Below are positions 1 to 12,968 of a DNA stretch of 64,000 nt, one piece after another (positions within the stretch are counted from its first letter, which is position 1; the number at the start of each line of letters is the position of its first letter). This stretch comes from Diadema setosum (lineage: Eukaryota; Echinodermata; Echinoidea; Diadematoida; Diadematidae). The translations under genes and the position numbers were made by a program. Where the stretch lies: contig NC_092700.1 of assembly GCF_964275005.1 (NCBI RefSeq), positions 18,481,015-18,545,014 of the forward strand, given 5' to 3'. The notes below the pieces were generated by a model that worked only from the letters and a program-made list of their open reading frames with translations, did no database searches and was not told where the DNA came from.

Positions 1-554
1 CATAGAGTTAATTACTGAATGGCTGAAAGAGGAAATTGTCCTGGATTATAATTTGACATTTCATTGTCATGCTGGAACACAAGAAATATTGGACTGCATT
101 TCATGTAACGCATCAGCTTTTGATGTTGTCTAACAAGGATACTGTGCATGATGAACTTCATTCAGAAATTATTATGAACTTGTTGAAAAGTGCAGTTTTG
201 CTCACTTCTCATCTTTTGCAAGTTATAACAAGAGAATGCATACATAAGTGAAAGTTTAGTGTTGATGCCAGCATAATGTAAAAATTCATATCACTTCATT
301 TCATCATATATTCACAGGTTTGTGTGCATCTTTTTGTGCTGGTGTATAAAAACTCCCAATTTATAAGAATGGTTATTCAATTGTCAGTACAATTGTAAGA
401 GCAGTGTCATCTAGTGTCTTCTCACAACTTCTTCATTTTTGTGTGTGTGATGCGGCTTGAGATGTATTTCCTCTTGTCAATACCATTAGCATGTACAGTA
501 TGAAAGGTGTTTTATTCTTATTCTGTACGTCCCCTTTCCCTGGTACACTTGCAG

Positions 555-1875
555 GGCGTCTGACAAAGATGGCGTTTGTCAATGGACCCGCCAAACCGCC
601 ACGAAATGTGATGCGACAACAGGTGCGCCACGGGACGGGGCGTATCAACAGTGCCCCGCCCAGCAACACGCACAAGTCTTACGTGCCATCTAAGCACGTC
701 GGTGACCGCCCCAGCAGTCACAGCTTCTCTGCCAGCACCAGCAGCTCGGTGCGCAGCAGCAGTGGAAGTGGGAGTGGAGGAGGAGGAGGAGGTGGAAGCG
801 GTAGCTATGGCAACAGCCCGGGTAGTGGTGGTGGTAGTGGGAGAATGCCTGCTCCAAGAGGTGAGTGCTGAAAATCCCTGACAGTTTGCATGCTGTATGA
901 TTTGTGACCCTGCACCACAAAACCAACAAAAAGCCACCAGATATGGATTCATAGTTAAGGACAGATTCTGAAAGAGCAGACAGTCAGCTTTAAAATGATG
1001 TATAACTCAATTCAAATGAACTCTCCTAACCTATCTAAATGTTGGAAAGAAAGCACACACTCTGGATAAGTGTGAAGTTAGAAAAGAGGCTCTGAAGTAC
1101 ATGGGACTATTCAAGTGCTTAATCTCTGCTAAAGCTGTGCCAGCCTCTGCCAAGAATGAGACAAAAACCACTATAGAAACAACAATGAAGAGATTATCAG
1201 ATTAAGCTGAAATTGATCCTGCTCTGTCAACACTTTCTGTCCATGATTAATGTCAATTTCAAAGCAGTAGCATCATCCTTTCAAAAGTTAGTAGAGTTGA
1301 AAGTGAAGAGTGTACAAAAGATTTTCAAGAAATGAAAAGGGGCCTCTCAGATATACCTGATCACACTACTCTAAAAAAAAAAAAAAGTTGTAGAAAAGGT
1401 GCTGAAGACACACTTTCCTGTTCATTTTATGATACCAAACAAAAACATAATGAAAAAGAAGAATAGCTCTTTCAGAAAATACGGAAAATGAAAAATTGAC
1501 GAGGTTGACCCATTCACCTTTTTTGAGAGCTCACTTAAAATCAAGGGGTGCGACTTTTTGTTGGTTTGTGATGCGCGGTCACATATGCAAATTCTAGATG
1601 TTCAATTTTTTTTTTTGGCATCTGCTCAGGTTTGTTTGTTTCTGTTTTTGGTTAAACAGTATAAAGGGTTTCTTTTAATCCTCTTTATCTGATTCTCAGG
1701 TCACTCATTGACATTTTAAGTAATTTTCTATGAATAGGAGAAGGTATGGTGATGGATCTCTTGCAGTATAGAATTTCATGAAAATAACCATCTTTGTGTT
1801 TTGTTTGCAGCAAAAGGTCCAAAGGCTCCAATGATGCAGAAAGCCTTGAAGATGAAAAAGCTGTTTCGCCGCTAG
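555..1875 (+). CDS. ELOA: Elongin A, C-terminal end (last two coding exons)
   Basis: Exons 555-860 and 1811-1875, joined at GT/AG sites; the first begins after ttgcag and the gene continues upstream of the window. The split codon at the junction gives Arg-Ala, then Lys-Gly-Pro-Lys, and the protein ends KMKKLFRR-stop (tag 1873-1875). Elongin A is the transcription-stimulating subunit of the elongin complex, which raises the elongation rate of RNA polymerase II in the nucleus. The call rests on two blocks I recall from vertebrate elongin A: an AFVN-x3-AKPPR stretch followed by a basic RRRQ..GTG segment, seen here as AFVNGPAKPPR then RQQVRHGTG, and a final APMM-x-K segment ending in basic residues, seen here as APMMQKALKMKKLFRR. 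Between them is a low-complexity Ser/Gly-rich linker with an eight-glycine run, typical of a disordered tail. The elongin A core domain would lie in exons to the left. Confidence 0.85.
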
Positions 1876-2830
1876 GCGTGGCAAATTTCGGCATCTACTC
1901 ATCAACCTGTCACGGATGTGCATGTTTCCCAAGTGTGCCATCTTATACAGCATCTCTGTTGCCTGTGTGAGTCAGCAGTGCTTGGGAAATTGATAGTACT
2001 CCTGGCCATTAACTACTTGCAACACTTTCTTCTACAGTCCATGTTGTTTCAGCTTTAAGACTACCACCCTTGTGAAGAAAGAGTGCGAAAATATTTCTGC
2101 TTTTCCAGCAGAAAAATTGCAGTGTGAGTTGTTTTTATATGTCTCAGTTCGTGAATGCTGTCCTGCATGTGGGATATTTTGTATCATAACATCAAATTCA
2201 ACTGAAGAATATTGCTTGGTGGCATCCTGAAAACTTCAAAATTCTGTCCATGCCTCGATGGAATGATTTAAAAGAGATCCTCCCTGGTTCAGACCCTAAG
2301 TTTGTCCATGGAGATTCATGCAACACACACAAGTATTAGAGTTTGTGTTTGCCCTGTCATGTGGAATCTTCCGGGGTTTGATGGGTAAGTGTTGGCAGCC
2401 CCGACAATGTGACTGTGAGGTTGTGCATTGCATAGCTACGATATCTTGATGGATAGTGCCTGATCAGATTGGGTAGATCAGTTATCCTGATTGATGCTGG
2501 GAAATGGTCATGATTATGTATTGTCTTTTTTTTTTTTCTTTCTTTTTTTTGATAATGTCTGTAATATAGCGTTTGTTGCTCAAAAACAGCAACAACAAAC
2601 TGTGTTCTGAGAGGTTAAGCCAGATCAAAGCCATGTCCATTACATACATGTATGTGACAGTGGAGAAATTGAAGATTAAGAATGATAAAGCAGAAACTTT
2701 TTGCTCATCATTAAGTGGCAGTAAAGTGAAAGACAGTGTGACAACGTGAACTTTTTGAGTTGACCAGCGCACACTTCTGATCTTATACTTATTCTTAACT
2801 GTGATATCAATAAAGGAGATTTGCATATGT
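1876..2830 (+). other. ELOA: ELOA 3' untranslated region with a candidate poly(A) signal
   Basis: No coding signal follows the ELOA stop. The first clear AATAAA lies at 2809-2814, so the transcript may end shortly after about 2830. The extent is inferred from that signal only. Confidence 0.4.
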
Positions 2831-3137
2831 TGAAGGTTTGAGGCAGAAATTTCAATTCACTTTGTGGCACTCCCGTCATTGGCAAGGCTCATGCCTTTAT
2901 GTATTGCAGTCAAAGTGCACTTCTGCAATGTTATGTTTAATGTTTGCATACATACATGTACATATCTGACCATACCATTTCACTGGACTTTAATAGCTGC
3001 AACATGAAATTCTTGGTCTTAGTTTACACAATGTCTTGATGGTATCATTGGTTTCAAATGTACACCAGATACATCAGCCTTGCATTTTTTTTTTCATATT
3101 CAAAATTAGCTACATGTACAGCTACATCATCTTAGCT

Positions 3138-3502
3138 CATGGCCGGCGGAACCGGGGAGCATGGGGCCTCGCACCCCCACACTTTTTGTGCACCATACAA
3201 AGGAATACATAATGTGTCTAAGGTATCATCACTTTGGTCCCCCCCCCCACTTTTTTCAACTCGGAAGTACGAAAGTGGCACTAAAAAGAAATAGTGTGAT
3301 CGTGGTAAGGTTATGTTTTTCCACTGAAGACCCCCTTTTTTTTTTTTTCGTGCTTGTCAACGGAAGAAACCTGGAAGTGGAAGGGGAGAGATGGGGTGAG
3401 GACCTTTTTTTTTTTTTTTTTTTTTTTTTTTGCTTGTTTGCTCATCAAACCTGGAAGTGGACCCCCCCCCCCCCTTCTTTTGAAAACGATCCGCCGGCCC
3501 TG
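3138..3502. mobile_element. hAT-like MITE with CAGGGCCGGCGGA-type inverted ends
   Basis: The left end CA(T)GGCCGGCGGA and the right end TCCGCCGGCCCTG are inverted copies. Inside are runs of C and T and two copies of an AACCTGGAAGTGGA block. The flanks share TAGCT, so the target duplication is not clean. The CAGGG start suggests hAT, which is inference. The element has no coding capacity. A relative lies at 60840-61009. Confidence 0.55.
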
Positions 3503-4334
3503 TAGCTATCTATGTGTTTGCCAACATTGCAATATTGTCTGTTTTTTGTTTACCTGGTATACATACAGAATCATATGGTAAGAATGCTTTGTGTTATTGT
3601 AATTGATCTGGTACAGTATGATCAATATATGGTATATTCTGTGCAGAGAGGAAACTAAATATATATTTTTGAATATATTGAATTTGGAGTTTTCTCTTTG
3701 AGAGTATTAGTATACAATGAACTTTATAGTGTTTGTTGTTTTTTTTTGTCTTTTTCAACTGAAATTCCTCAGCAATGGAAAAGATGATTTGAATGTGCAA
3801 ATATGAAAGCAAGAAACTTGCTCAGTGCAGTACTCTAGCTTTATATTAGTGGTGCATGTACATTTGTATGTATACATACAAATGTATGACCATGTATATG
3901 TATGTACATGTGTATTATCAAAGTTTGAATTCGAAAAAGCTGTAGTTCCCTTGTGTTATGTAATGCCTGCACAGTATGGCATTTGAAAACTATCAGTTTT
4001 GGTGTGAACATTCGTTAACCAGTGCTCTGTGGAGAATGTTTGTCTCGCAGCTGTGAAGTGAGTTTTCACCTGAAATGACAATATGCATTACATTTTATGC
4101 TATGGAGCCAGTACTTTGTCGTATTGATTTCATGAAGTTCAGTTCACTTGCATCATGAAATGACATAAAATATAATGATGAATACAATGTCATCATGAAA
4201 GCCAAATCTCCAGAGTGTTGCCAGAGGCCACTCTACCGTCAGTTTCCTCCAACATGTGGGTGGCGTACATGTAATATTCAATTATATGGAATTGAATCTG
4301 TTGTTTATTTGTGACTGCTAAAGAACCACCACGG

Positions 4335-4497
4335 GACAGATGTAGCTTCAAGACCCCCTCCAAACGACATGGCAATGAGGGTGAAGTGCCTTGAACACAG
4401 GCACCACTGTGGCAGGTTTAATAGGGGACATGAACCAGGGACCCTGTGACCCATAGTCTGTTGCCTTATCCACTTAGCCACAACAGCTTGTGTATTT
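4335..4497 (-). mobile_element. tRNA-derived SINE
   Basis: On the minus strand the sequence reads TGGCTAAGTGG (A-box-like), then about 40 bases later GGTTCATGTCC (B-box-like), followed by a tail resembling the ...TTCAAGGCACTTCACCCTCATTGCC tail of common echinoderm tRNA SINEs. It is too diverged to be a working tRNA gene: the body does not fold into a cloverleaf that I could pair. Confidence 0.6.
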
Positions 4498-6315
4498 AAA
4501 CTTACAATGTACCTGTACTGGTCTAGCACACATGATGGAAACAGCCATTGTGTCAAAGTCACAATTTGTTGACTGTTTTATTGATGGAAGTGAGTTGTCT
4601 GTATCCCTGTATCTCTCTGCTCCATTCAGTCTTGTAACAGTCTGATTTCTGTTGCAGACGTTCCCAGTTACAGGGTCAGGTGACCCAATCGGCAATTCAT
4701 GATGTTGTCATTGGTGATCTCCTTAGAAGAAAGCGTGTGTAGAACTTTGAATGCCATGCTGGCAAACTGATCTATAAACTGTGTAAATTGTGCCAGTTTT
4801 GCATCGTTTTGATTGACAGATGAAATGATGAAATGAGATTGAACATCAAGGACTTTTTTTGAAGCATTATTTGGAGTATAATTATTTGAAATCATGCATA
4901 ATTCATTACCTTCCAAAAGTAATGCTTTTCTTATAACTGTATATGCCATATGTCTTTTATTGGCATAATATTGCGCAAGTTCGTACTTATAATACACTTT
5001 CTCGAGTGTGGAATTGCAGTTGAGAGTCACAGTGATAGAATGAAAAAATAAGTGTTATCTCTTTTCAGGAGAAGAGTTAGTAACTTCTAACCATGGAGAT
5101 GATACACAGCACATTTGTGTTACAAGAGGCAGCGTTTTTGAAAGTTGTGTGTGCAAATATCAATCGACATGAAATCAAAATACTGCGAAATGTACCTCAT
5201 AAATACAGCATTCATTAAAGACAAACTGCTTATTAAATTACAAAGTGGAAATATGCTTCGTACCTTGTCTTGTAATAATCCACTTTTTCATGTGACCTAG
5301 AGGTTTGCGTCTTATGAAGTTTCTGAAGCAAAATTATCCAAGGTGCTGGGTAACATGAAAGAAAGATAATAGTATTGTATTTAGCTATTAAGTTATCATC
5401 CAGTAAAACATGACTAATATATTGATAAAAATGAACTTTTTTGGCAATTTCATATGATGCTTTATGGTACATTGTATCTTAAAATGCAGTAACATTATCT
5501 TTGAGTAATCATGAAGTGTTCCAATCAATCTATGTGAAAAGTTTAAAGCTGCATTTTTTTACCATTTGTTACATACGATATAAGTGCAACTTCATCAGTC
5601 AGAGATTTATCATTTGTATTTTCTTCAACAAATTGTGTGAGTCTCCTTAATATGGCTTTGATTATATTTTCAGCCAGCATGAAAAACAAAGTGTCATAGA
5701 TTGCAATTGCCCAAAGCAGTTTGAAGAATGTCTTCCAAATTTTGATCACTGAGAGTCGACATCTTTGTGCTGAGATACTGCGTAGAGCAAGCCTTTAAGA
5801 ACAGAATCAGAAAATGAATTTCAAATGTAGTTTGAAGTGTAGTTGTGTTTAAGGTCAAACGGTTTCGTTACCTTTGTAATGATTTTGCTCGCATTGTCTC
5901 TGCCTTAAGTTTCAAAATATTTGCTTGGGTTTTTGTTTTTGTTTTTTTGGTCTTTTTCTTGAGAGTTGTGTTTCAAAATGTGAATTTGCCTTTCAATCAT
6001 TTGAAAAATGTGTACAGTCTTTACTTTTCTTTGCACCTGTTGATGAATATACAAACACGACACTAGGCAGCTTGCCATGTTCACCCAGGGAATATCCTTC
6101 TGGATATTTCCCAGATTGGAAGCATAACACTAAAATACTGGTAATTTATACGTCACTTTGCTGAAACACAGGGAAAATATGGATTATTGATTAGTTTGTT
6201 TTCCTCTTGCATGAATATGATTACGGTTATTTGGATGGTTTAATTTTTTGTTTGTCTTTTTTGTTCAACCACATTGTGGCTAGCTATTTCTCTACATAAT
6301 GTTTCTAATGTAGAC
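4498..6315. other. Non-genic stretch, nothing recognised
   Basis: AT-rich sequence on both strands with only short open frames that lack splice context or family resemblance. No inverted ends or tandem units were noticed. Confidence 0.4.
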
Positions 6316-6523
6316 TACCGTAAAAGCAGAAATGTTTGCATGCTTCAAACTTCCATTTGCGAGGAGCCAAAATTTGGATAAAGTAAAATGCACACCCATG
6401 AAAGTTTTTGTCTACAGACATTGAATGCCAGCTGGCAATTCACAAAATTTTCATGGCGTGAAAAAGGCAATCAGCTCCAAATGGTGAAAGGTTCGTGGTA
6501 GCAATATTTCTGGTTTTACAGTA
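6316..6523. mobile_element. Small TA-flanked MITE (TACNGTAAAAG-type ends)
   Basis: It starts TACCGTAAAAGCAGAAAT and ends ATTTCTGGTTTTACAGTA, an inverted pair with TA at both outer edges, as expected for a Tc1/mariner-class target. The interior is non-coding. Similar ends are seen at 42462-42669 and 46400-46608. Confidence 0.6.
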
Positions 6524-7586
6524 ATGTGTCGCATGTATGATGTTCAACATCCACTTCATGAATATTTCAGTAAGCAGATCACGTGAACTTATTGATTATA
6601 TGAAAGTTTTCATTTGATAGAGGAAGATAAATTGAAGGAACTTGTTCTTTTCTCAGTGCAATGTTTTGAAATATTTCTTTTCTTTAAAAAAATTGTTTTA
6701 TTGTCTAACAAAACCCTTTCAAATAGCATTCGATATACTGGTTTGTTGATGGAGAAATTGGTTATAAAGTAGAGAGTAGCTAGGGCTTGTTGTTGCTCTT
6801 TTTTGTTTCGTTTTAGTTATTTGCCTTCTGTGAAGATACAGAATGTGCAGAATGTATTATGTAAAGCAACTGCGGTAGAGGATGCATTGTCATTGTGTGA
6901 TGAAAAATTGTGAAACAATTGAAGTGAAAGTTGTGGTGTTCGATTTGAAGAGATTGCTAGGTATATACTGTATCCTCAAAACAAGATATCCTGGTGTTAT
7001 TTATCGCGAGATCTCATTGAAGTATTGTTTTAAATTGTTGGTGGGGGAAGATTTTGTGGATACCGATGGATTTTACGTATACAAACAAGGGAAATATCTG
7101 GGTACTGACAATAATGTGTCAAGTGATGAAAATAGATTATAATAGGCCACATAATGTGCGAACTTATCATAACACTGCTAATGCGGTTCAGATTATGAAC
7201 AGAAATGCTGGAGATGACAAAAAAGAATGCGGTAAATCGAGGTATCACCTGCCTTTTCCAACATCTTTAAAAAGTGCAATACTGTGACATATTCTGGTAA
7301 AACCGGTCAAAGTATTACTCTATGAATTCGTTATTTGAAAGCTGCCCTGTCTCAATGTCATGCGTGTACACACACACAGTGAAAAAATGCATTGTATATT
7401 CCTGTACATGCAATTCAAAAGGAGCTTTATAAAACACAAATGGACAGTGATAACATTCAAGGTGATTCATGATAATATCAATGCTTTTACCATTGTACTC
7501 TTTTAATAAGTAACAAGGGAGAAAGAAAGAAAAAAATTAATCTTATAAATATGTGTTATCTCATGAAGTTAGATCCTTTAGACAAT

Positions 7587-7621
<35 letters not shown>

Positions 7622-8826
7622 CACAAGAAAAGAAAGACAAATTCCACTAAAGTTTGACTCATGCTTTTTATTAAACAACAAAAAAGATGAGGAGGATTTG
7701 TGGTGCTATACTATATCAGTCAGAGAGTGTTTAACCAGTATGTGGTTGACAGATGACACATGCTATGAGGTTACCCTTTTACCTTTTCCCTCCCCCCCCC
7801 CCTGATTTCAATAAAACCAGTAAGATGCTGATATAGTTCATGCGTGTTTCAAATGTCTTTGTATCAAATGTTTAAGATTTGATTTTGCTTTTGATTCCTA
7901 CTATGGAAGCTGAGCTTTAACCTTTTTGAAATGTAGCTACATGTACTGAAAGATTTGGAGCTAAGATTTGGAACCAAAATTGAAAGTCACCATGGGAGCA
8001 AGTGGATTGGTTGTGCCCGATTGCAGCCATGATGGACAATAGTAATTACGTACTTTAGTTGTTCTATGAATTCTGTCTGAAATTAGACCCTGGTGGCTTT
8101 CCCACTCTTTCATCACCATATTTTTTTTTTTTTTTTAATTCAAAATTTGTTTGCTGCTTCTGCTGCTGTTACTGCTGTTATATTATGAAAGAAATCAATA
8201 CAATTATCAAACAGACAGATGCTATTAAATGGATATTTAGGACCCCATATCAGAGTACCTGGTACATGTACTTGCTGTATTTGCTTTCAATGAGATGTAT
8301 CATCCCCCCCCCCCTAAAAAAAAGGATGAGAAAAACAAATCTTTGTTTTATGTTTATAATCACTTGTCATCATCATGTACTGTATGCGGAATTGCATGTA
8401 CTCCAGTGTGATTTGAAATACGAGAAATTTGTACTCCAAAGCCTTCAGAGAGAAAAAAAAATGAGGTTGTACCTAATACTAGTGTTGAGGGAACACCCAT
8501 TAACTGTGAAATCACTTTGATGTGTAACTTAATGTGACTGACTTTACAAATCTAAACAGTGAAGTCAAAAACAGAATGGTGTAATAAAGATATATATATA
8601 TCAATTTACTGGTATTACCTCGCTATTTTGTCCCATTGGATTAATTCGAGTGACATAGTACTGTGTTCTTTTGCTTGAATCATCCCTTTTTCCAGTCAGT
8701 AAATGGTCCACCTTGTGTTTTTGCTGTCTTGATGTGTTGTATGCACAATGTCATTCTGTGTTTTGAATCTGTCCAGAAAACTTTCTTGTCAAACAACACT
8801 GTACAACCATGCATCAACAAAAAAGT
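6524..8826. other. Non-genic stretch with a CA microsatellite
   Basis: No gene recognised. It contains a CA repeat at about 7588-7626, a C run near 7793-7802, a poly-T at about 8119-8136 and an AT tract near 8590. Confidence 0.45.
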
Positions 8827-8828
8827 TA

Positions 8829-9427
8829 TTCAAATTCAAGATTTTTTATTTTTTTTTTTTTTTTCTTCGTCGAGATGTTTTCATTGCAACTGATTGACAA
8901 ATTGCCCTACATCGACGTAAATAAGCACTGAATTGATCAGTGTTTTAGTAGTAGCCATGATAAAAAATCATGGGCGTACATACTCGAGCAGGATTTGAAC
9001 CTACGACCTCCTGATCACCGGACAGGCGTCATCTCCACTAGACCACCGAGCTTTCGCCCGACAACAAGTGTTGGTTCTAGTCCTTATAGCATGCAGCGGG
9101 TACTGCTTTGTTATTCAAATTCAAGATTTTTTTTTTTTTTTTTTTTTTTTTTGATTTTTTTTTTTTTTTTTTCGTCGAGATGTTTTCATTGCAACTAATT
9201 GACAAATTGCCCTACATCGACGTAAATAAGCACTGAATTGATCAGTGTTTTAGTAGTAGCCATGATAAAAAATCATGGGCGTACATACTCGAGCAGGATT
9301 TGAACCTACGACCTCCTGATCACCGGACAGGCGTCATCTCCACTAGACCACCGAGCTTTCGCCCGACAACAAGTGTTGGTTCTAGTCCTTATAGCATGCA
9401 GCGGGTACTGCTTTGTTATTCAAATTC

Positions 9428-9460
<33 letters not shown>

Positions 9461-9716
9461 CCGTCGAGATGTTTTCATTGCAACTGATTGACAAATTGCC
9501 CTACATCGACGTAAATAAGCACTGAATTGATCAGTGTTTTAGTAGTAGCCATGATAAAAAATCATGGGCGTACATACTCGAGCAGGATTTGAACCTACGA
9601 CCTCCTGATCACCGGACAGGCGTCATCTCCACTAGACCACCGAGCTTTCGCCCGACAACAAGTGTTGGTTCTAGTCCTTATAGCATGCAGCGGGTACTGC
9701 TTTGTTATTCAAATTC

Positions 9717-9747
<31 letters not shown>
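8829..9747 (-). mobile_element. Three head-to-tail tRNA-SINE units (left arm of palindrome)
   Basis: Units of about 300 bases at about 8866-9125, 9170-9430 and 9462-9720 are separated by poly-T tracts and are nearly identical. On the minus strand each carries TGGTCTAGTGG (A box) and GGTTCAAATCC (B box) about 40 bases apart, with a tRNA-like arm between, then a region ending in CATCTCGACG before a poly-A. Those are marks of a tRNA-derived SINE transcribed by RNA polymerase III. Confidence 0.8.
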
Positions 9748-10315
9748 CCGTCGAGATGAAAACAAAAAAAAATCTTGAATTTGAATAACAAAGCAGTACC
9801 CGCTGCATGCTATAAGGACTAGAACCAACACTTGTTGTCGGGCGAAAGCTCGGTGGTCTAGTGGAGATGACGCCTGTCCGGTGATCAGGAGGTCGTAGGT
9901 TCAAATCCTGCTCGAGTATGTACGCCCATGATTTTTTATCATGGCTACTACTAAAACACTGATCAATTCAGTGCTTATTTACGTCGATGTAGGGCAATTT
10001 GTCAATCAGTTGCAATGAAAACATCTCGACGAAAAAAAAAAAAAAAAAAAAAAAAATCTTGAATTTGAATAACAAAGCAGTACCCGCTGCATGCTATAAG
10101 GACTAGAACCAACACTTGTTGTCGGGCGAAAGCTCGGTGGTCTAGTGGAGATGACGCCTGTCCGGTGATCAGGAGGTCGTAGGTTCAAATCCTGCTCGAG
10201 TATGTACGCCCATGATTTTTTATCATGGCTACTACTAAAACACTGATCAATTCAGTGCTTATTTACGTCGATGTAGGGCAATTTGTCAATCAGTTGCAAT
10301 GAAAACATCTCGACG

Positions 10316-10347
<32 letters not shown>

Positions 10348-10583
10348 GAATTTGAATAACAAAGCAGTACCCGCTGCATGCTATAAGGACTAGAACCAAC
10401 ACTTGTTGTCGGGCGAAAGCTCGGTGGTCTAGTGGAGATGACGCCTGTCCGGTGATCAGGAGGTCATAGGTTCAAATCCTGCTCGAGTATGTACGCCCAT
10501 GATTTTTTATCATGGCTACTACTACAACACTGATCAATTCAGTGCTTATTTACATCGATGTAGGGCAATTTGTCAATCAGTTG
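9748..10583 (+). mobile_element. Three head-to-tail tRNA-SINE units (right arm of palindrome)
   Basis: The same SINE as in the left arm, in the opposite orientation, at about 9770-10034, 10057-10315 and 10344-10583. The last copy is cut short at CAGTTGCAA. The whole six-unit array is flanked by a perfect 14-base direct repeat, CAACAAAAAAGTTA, at 8815-8828 and 10584-10597, as if it filled one insertion site. Confidence 0.8.
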
Positions 10584-10844
10584 CAACAAAAAAGTTAGTT
10601 GAATAGCTCTGTACAATCATGCATCATTGTCAAAGTCAAATGTCCTCTTTTTTACATTTTTCCCCCCCAGATGGTAGTAAGGCAGTATATCTCTCATAGA
10701 TGGCATGTATTACACTTTTTTGTTTACACTACACTAAATGACATACTGCTTCATATTCACGCTCGTACACTGTAGGTATGCTTTTACGAAAATAAAAAGT
10801 GTGAACTTGACCACTTCTAGACATCACAGCACAGTCCCCATGGA

Positions 10845-10892
10845 AGCACACACACACGCACGCGCACACACACACACACACACACACACAGC
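10845..10892. repeat. CA microsatellite
   Basis: Imperfect CA run with some CG interruptions. Confidence 0.9.
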
Positions 10893-10959
10893 CAAGGCCA
10901 TTGCCAAGCGACGCATTACCTGCATGTCACAATTTGTGAAGTGTTTTTTCATTGTAAGT

Positions 10960-11560
10960 TTATCAACCCTTTGACCTTTGAACATGACTGTACATGTGGT
11001 AAGAGTTTTGAGGTCACAGCTCAAAGCTGTGGAAAGTTATTGAGAGCACACAACATAACATCATGGTACTTAAATATGGGAAAGTTCATTGACATTCTGA
11101 CCATTGACCATGTCGGAATTCACCAATACTTGAACTTGACTGGCATCTTGGATGATGTACCTGTGGTGGGAATTTGATGGTCATAGCTAAAAACTGTAGA
11201 AAGTTGAGATTAATTACACCACAATACTATGTTTACAGTGCTCATCAGGTAAAGTTCATTGACCATTTGACCTTTGACCTTGTGAGAATTTATAATCATT
11301 TGAACTTGACCGGCATCTTTAGGTAATGAACCTGAGGTATGAATTTGGTGGTCACAACTCAAAGCTGTGGAAAATTCATGAAAGTACACCACAATACTGT
11401 GAGTAGAGAAAAAGTTCATTGACAATTTGACCTATGACCTTGTCAGACTTCACCCATATTTTGAACTTGACTGGCATTTTGAGGTTATGCTCCTGTTGTG
11501 GTGGTTTGGTGGTGCTGTCGATAGTTACAGAGAGTACACAAAATTGCTGACAATGCCAAC
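10960..11560. repeat. Diverged tandem block with TGACC half-sites
   Basis: About four units of roughly 125-170 bases. Each contains a variant of AAGTTCATTGACNNTTTGACC, then a stretch like TTGAACTTGACTGGCAT and a TCAAAGCTGTGGAAA-like segment. Starts fall near 10960, 11084, 11254 and 11411. It is non-coding. The TGACC spacing resembles nuclear-receptor half-sites, which is inference. Confidence 0.6.
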
Positions 11561-11891
11561 ACTGACACTGCCAAAGGAAAAGTGAAGTCTCACTTCCGCT
11601 TGACGGGCAAGGAAAAAAAAAATAATAGGAAAGAATTGCTTTTGCTATGCTAAAAATAGAGTAAAAGTTAATATCTCACTGCCTTGTCATGATTTTAAGA
11701 ACACAAACGGACGACTGTGGTAAGCTTTGCATTTATTATCATCTCTTCTTCTTCTTCTTTTTTTTTTTAATTTCAAGAAGGCAAGCACATCATGACACAG
11801 ACTTGATACTTTAAAAACATGTTTTGTTTTGTTTGTTTGTTTTTTTGAGCAGGAAAAGATGAGGAAACGTCAGAGATTTTTCTCCTCCCCA

Positions 11892-11905
11892 CCACCAGAG
11901 GGCGG
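11892..11905 (+). promoter_or_regulatory. CTCF-like core motif
   Basis: CCACCAGAGGGCGG matches the commonly quoted CTCF core (CCAnnAGrkGGC). It is a single motif with no other support. Confidence 0.25.
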
Positions 11906-12349
11906 ACTCTACAATGGTGTCAGTGATTTTATGGGGGCTGCCATTGTACCCACTTAGTAATGGCAGACTTTGCGTACTAAGTATACATTTCTACAGCGCG
12001 TATTACGTGAACTTTTGAACTTTTACGCGAGTACGCACTTGATTTTGGCTGCTCCTCGGTTGCTCGTTTGCTAGCGTGTCAGCACGAGGGGTGAGCCTAC
12101 CGTTGTACCGCCTCGTTGTCATCCAATGCTCCCCTTGCGCTCACAAAACAATAGTACAGGGCGTATGAAGACTCCGCACTCTAGCAGTCACTGGGGAAAA
12201 TCTCTTTGGGAAAAGTAGAGTATGCACCAGTGCCATCCTTGTCTTGGAGAATGGAAGGGAGCATGGCAGGAACTATAAGTCCTGTTGTAATGAGTAATCA
12301 AGTACATGTAAATCAAAGCACAGAGCATCTTTTGGTATTGACACAGACC

Positions 12350-12504
12350 AGGGTCCCGTTTCGTAAAACTTGTTTTCAGTAACAACTGCCACATTTCTAT
12401 GACAAATTTGCTCTCAGCCAATCAGATGCAAGGATTTCAGTAGCTTATAACAACTATTGTATTAAACGCGTTATTGATTAGAAGTTTTATGAAACAGGGC
12501 CCTG
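12350..12504. mobile_element. Short MITE with CAGGGYCCGTTTC-type ends
   Basis: Left end CAGGGTCCCGTTTCGTAAAA, right end TTTTATGAAACAGGGCCCTG, inverted copies. The CAGGG start suggests hAT, but I saw no clear target duplication. Confidence 0.6.
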
Positions 12505-12968
12505 AGGTCCACAAATCAAAATTTGTCGTTCAGTCTGCACTTCACAGCCTGCTAAAGATGTACGCTGTTTCACATCTATAAATATATTCTTTGCCATTCG
12601 TACAATGTTTTCATTGATCAATTATAATATATCTGCAGCATAGTTTCTGAAATGGACAAAAACTGGCAATGCCATGGTGATCGGTATCCTGTATGCACCT
12701 CCCACCGTTAAAGCTTCAATCAACCCGCTTTGGAATGTTGGATCTGCACAAGGCTGTAACTTCAGTAATCAAGTCACTTGAATTGCTGCAAACTTGACTC
12801 TGAAACTGAAATTCAGAGCAAATTGACAGCAATAATACTTGTCACAGTCTGTCCTAAAACAAAGTTTGGTTGAAGTTTGGGAATGTGTACAGTATTGTCC
12901 AACAGATATGTACATAAAAGTAATGCCTCACCTTATACACAAATGCAGCCAGCATTCATTTAAGAGTA

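Noticed and set aside
491-871. The plus frame taken as starting at the Met at 491
   Set aside because: The bases before 555 are intron; the exon starts after ttgcag at 551-554, so this Met is not a start.
518-952. Long minus-strand open frame opposite the ELOA exon
   Set aside because: It is the complement of the Ser/Gly-rich codons and shows only low-complexity Thr/Ser; ELOA on the plus strand explains it.
9845-9915. Functional tRNA gene
   Set aside because: A and B boxes are present, but the acceptor and anticodon arms do not pair properly and it is part of a longer repeated SINE unit.
8995-10188. Repeated small frames starting MNLRPPDHRTG in the SINE array
   Set aside because: They are read through the antisense of a tRNA-like SINE; the apparent conservation only reflects recent duplication.
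8815-10597. CRISPR-like array
   Set aside because: Units of about 300 bases that are tRNA-derived, in two orientations, without spacers.
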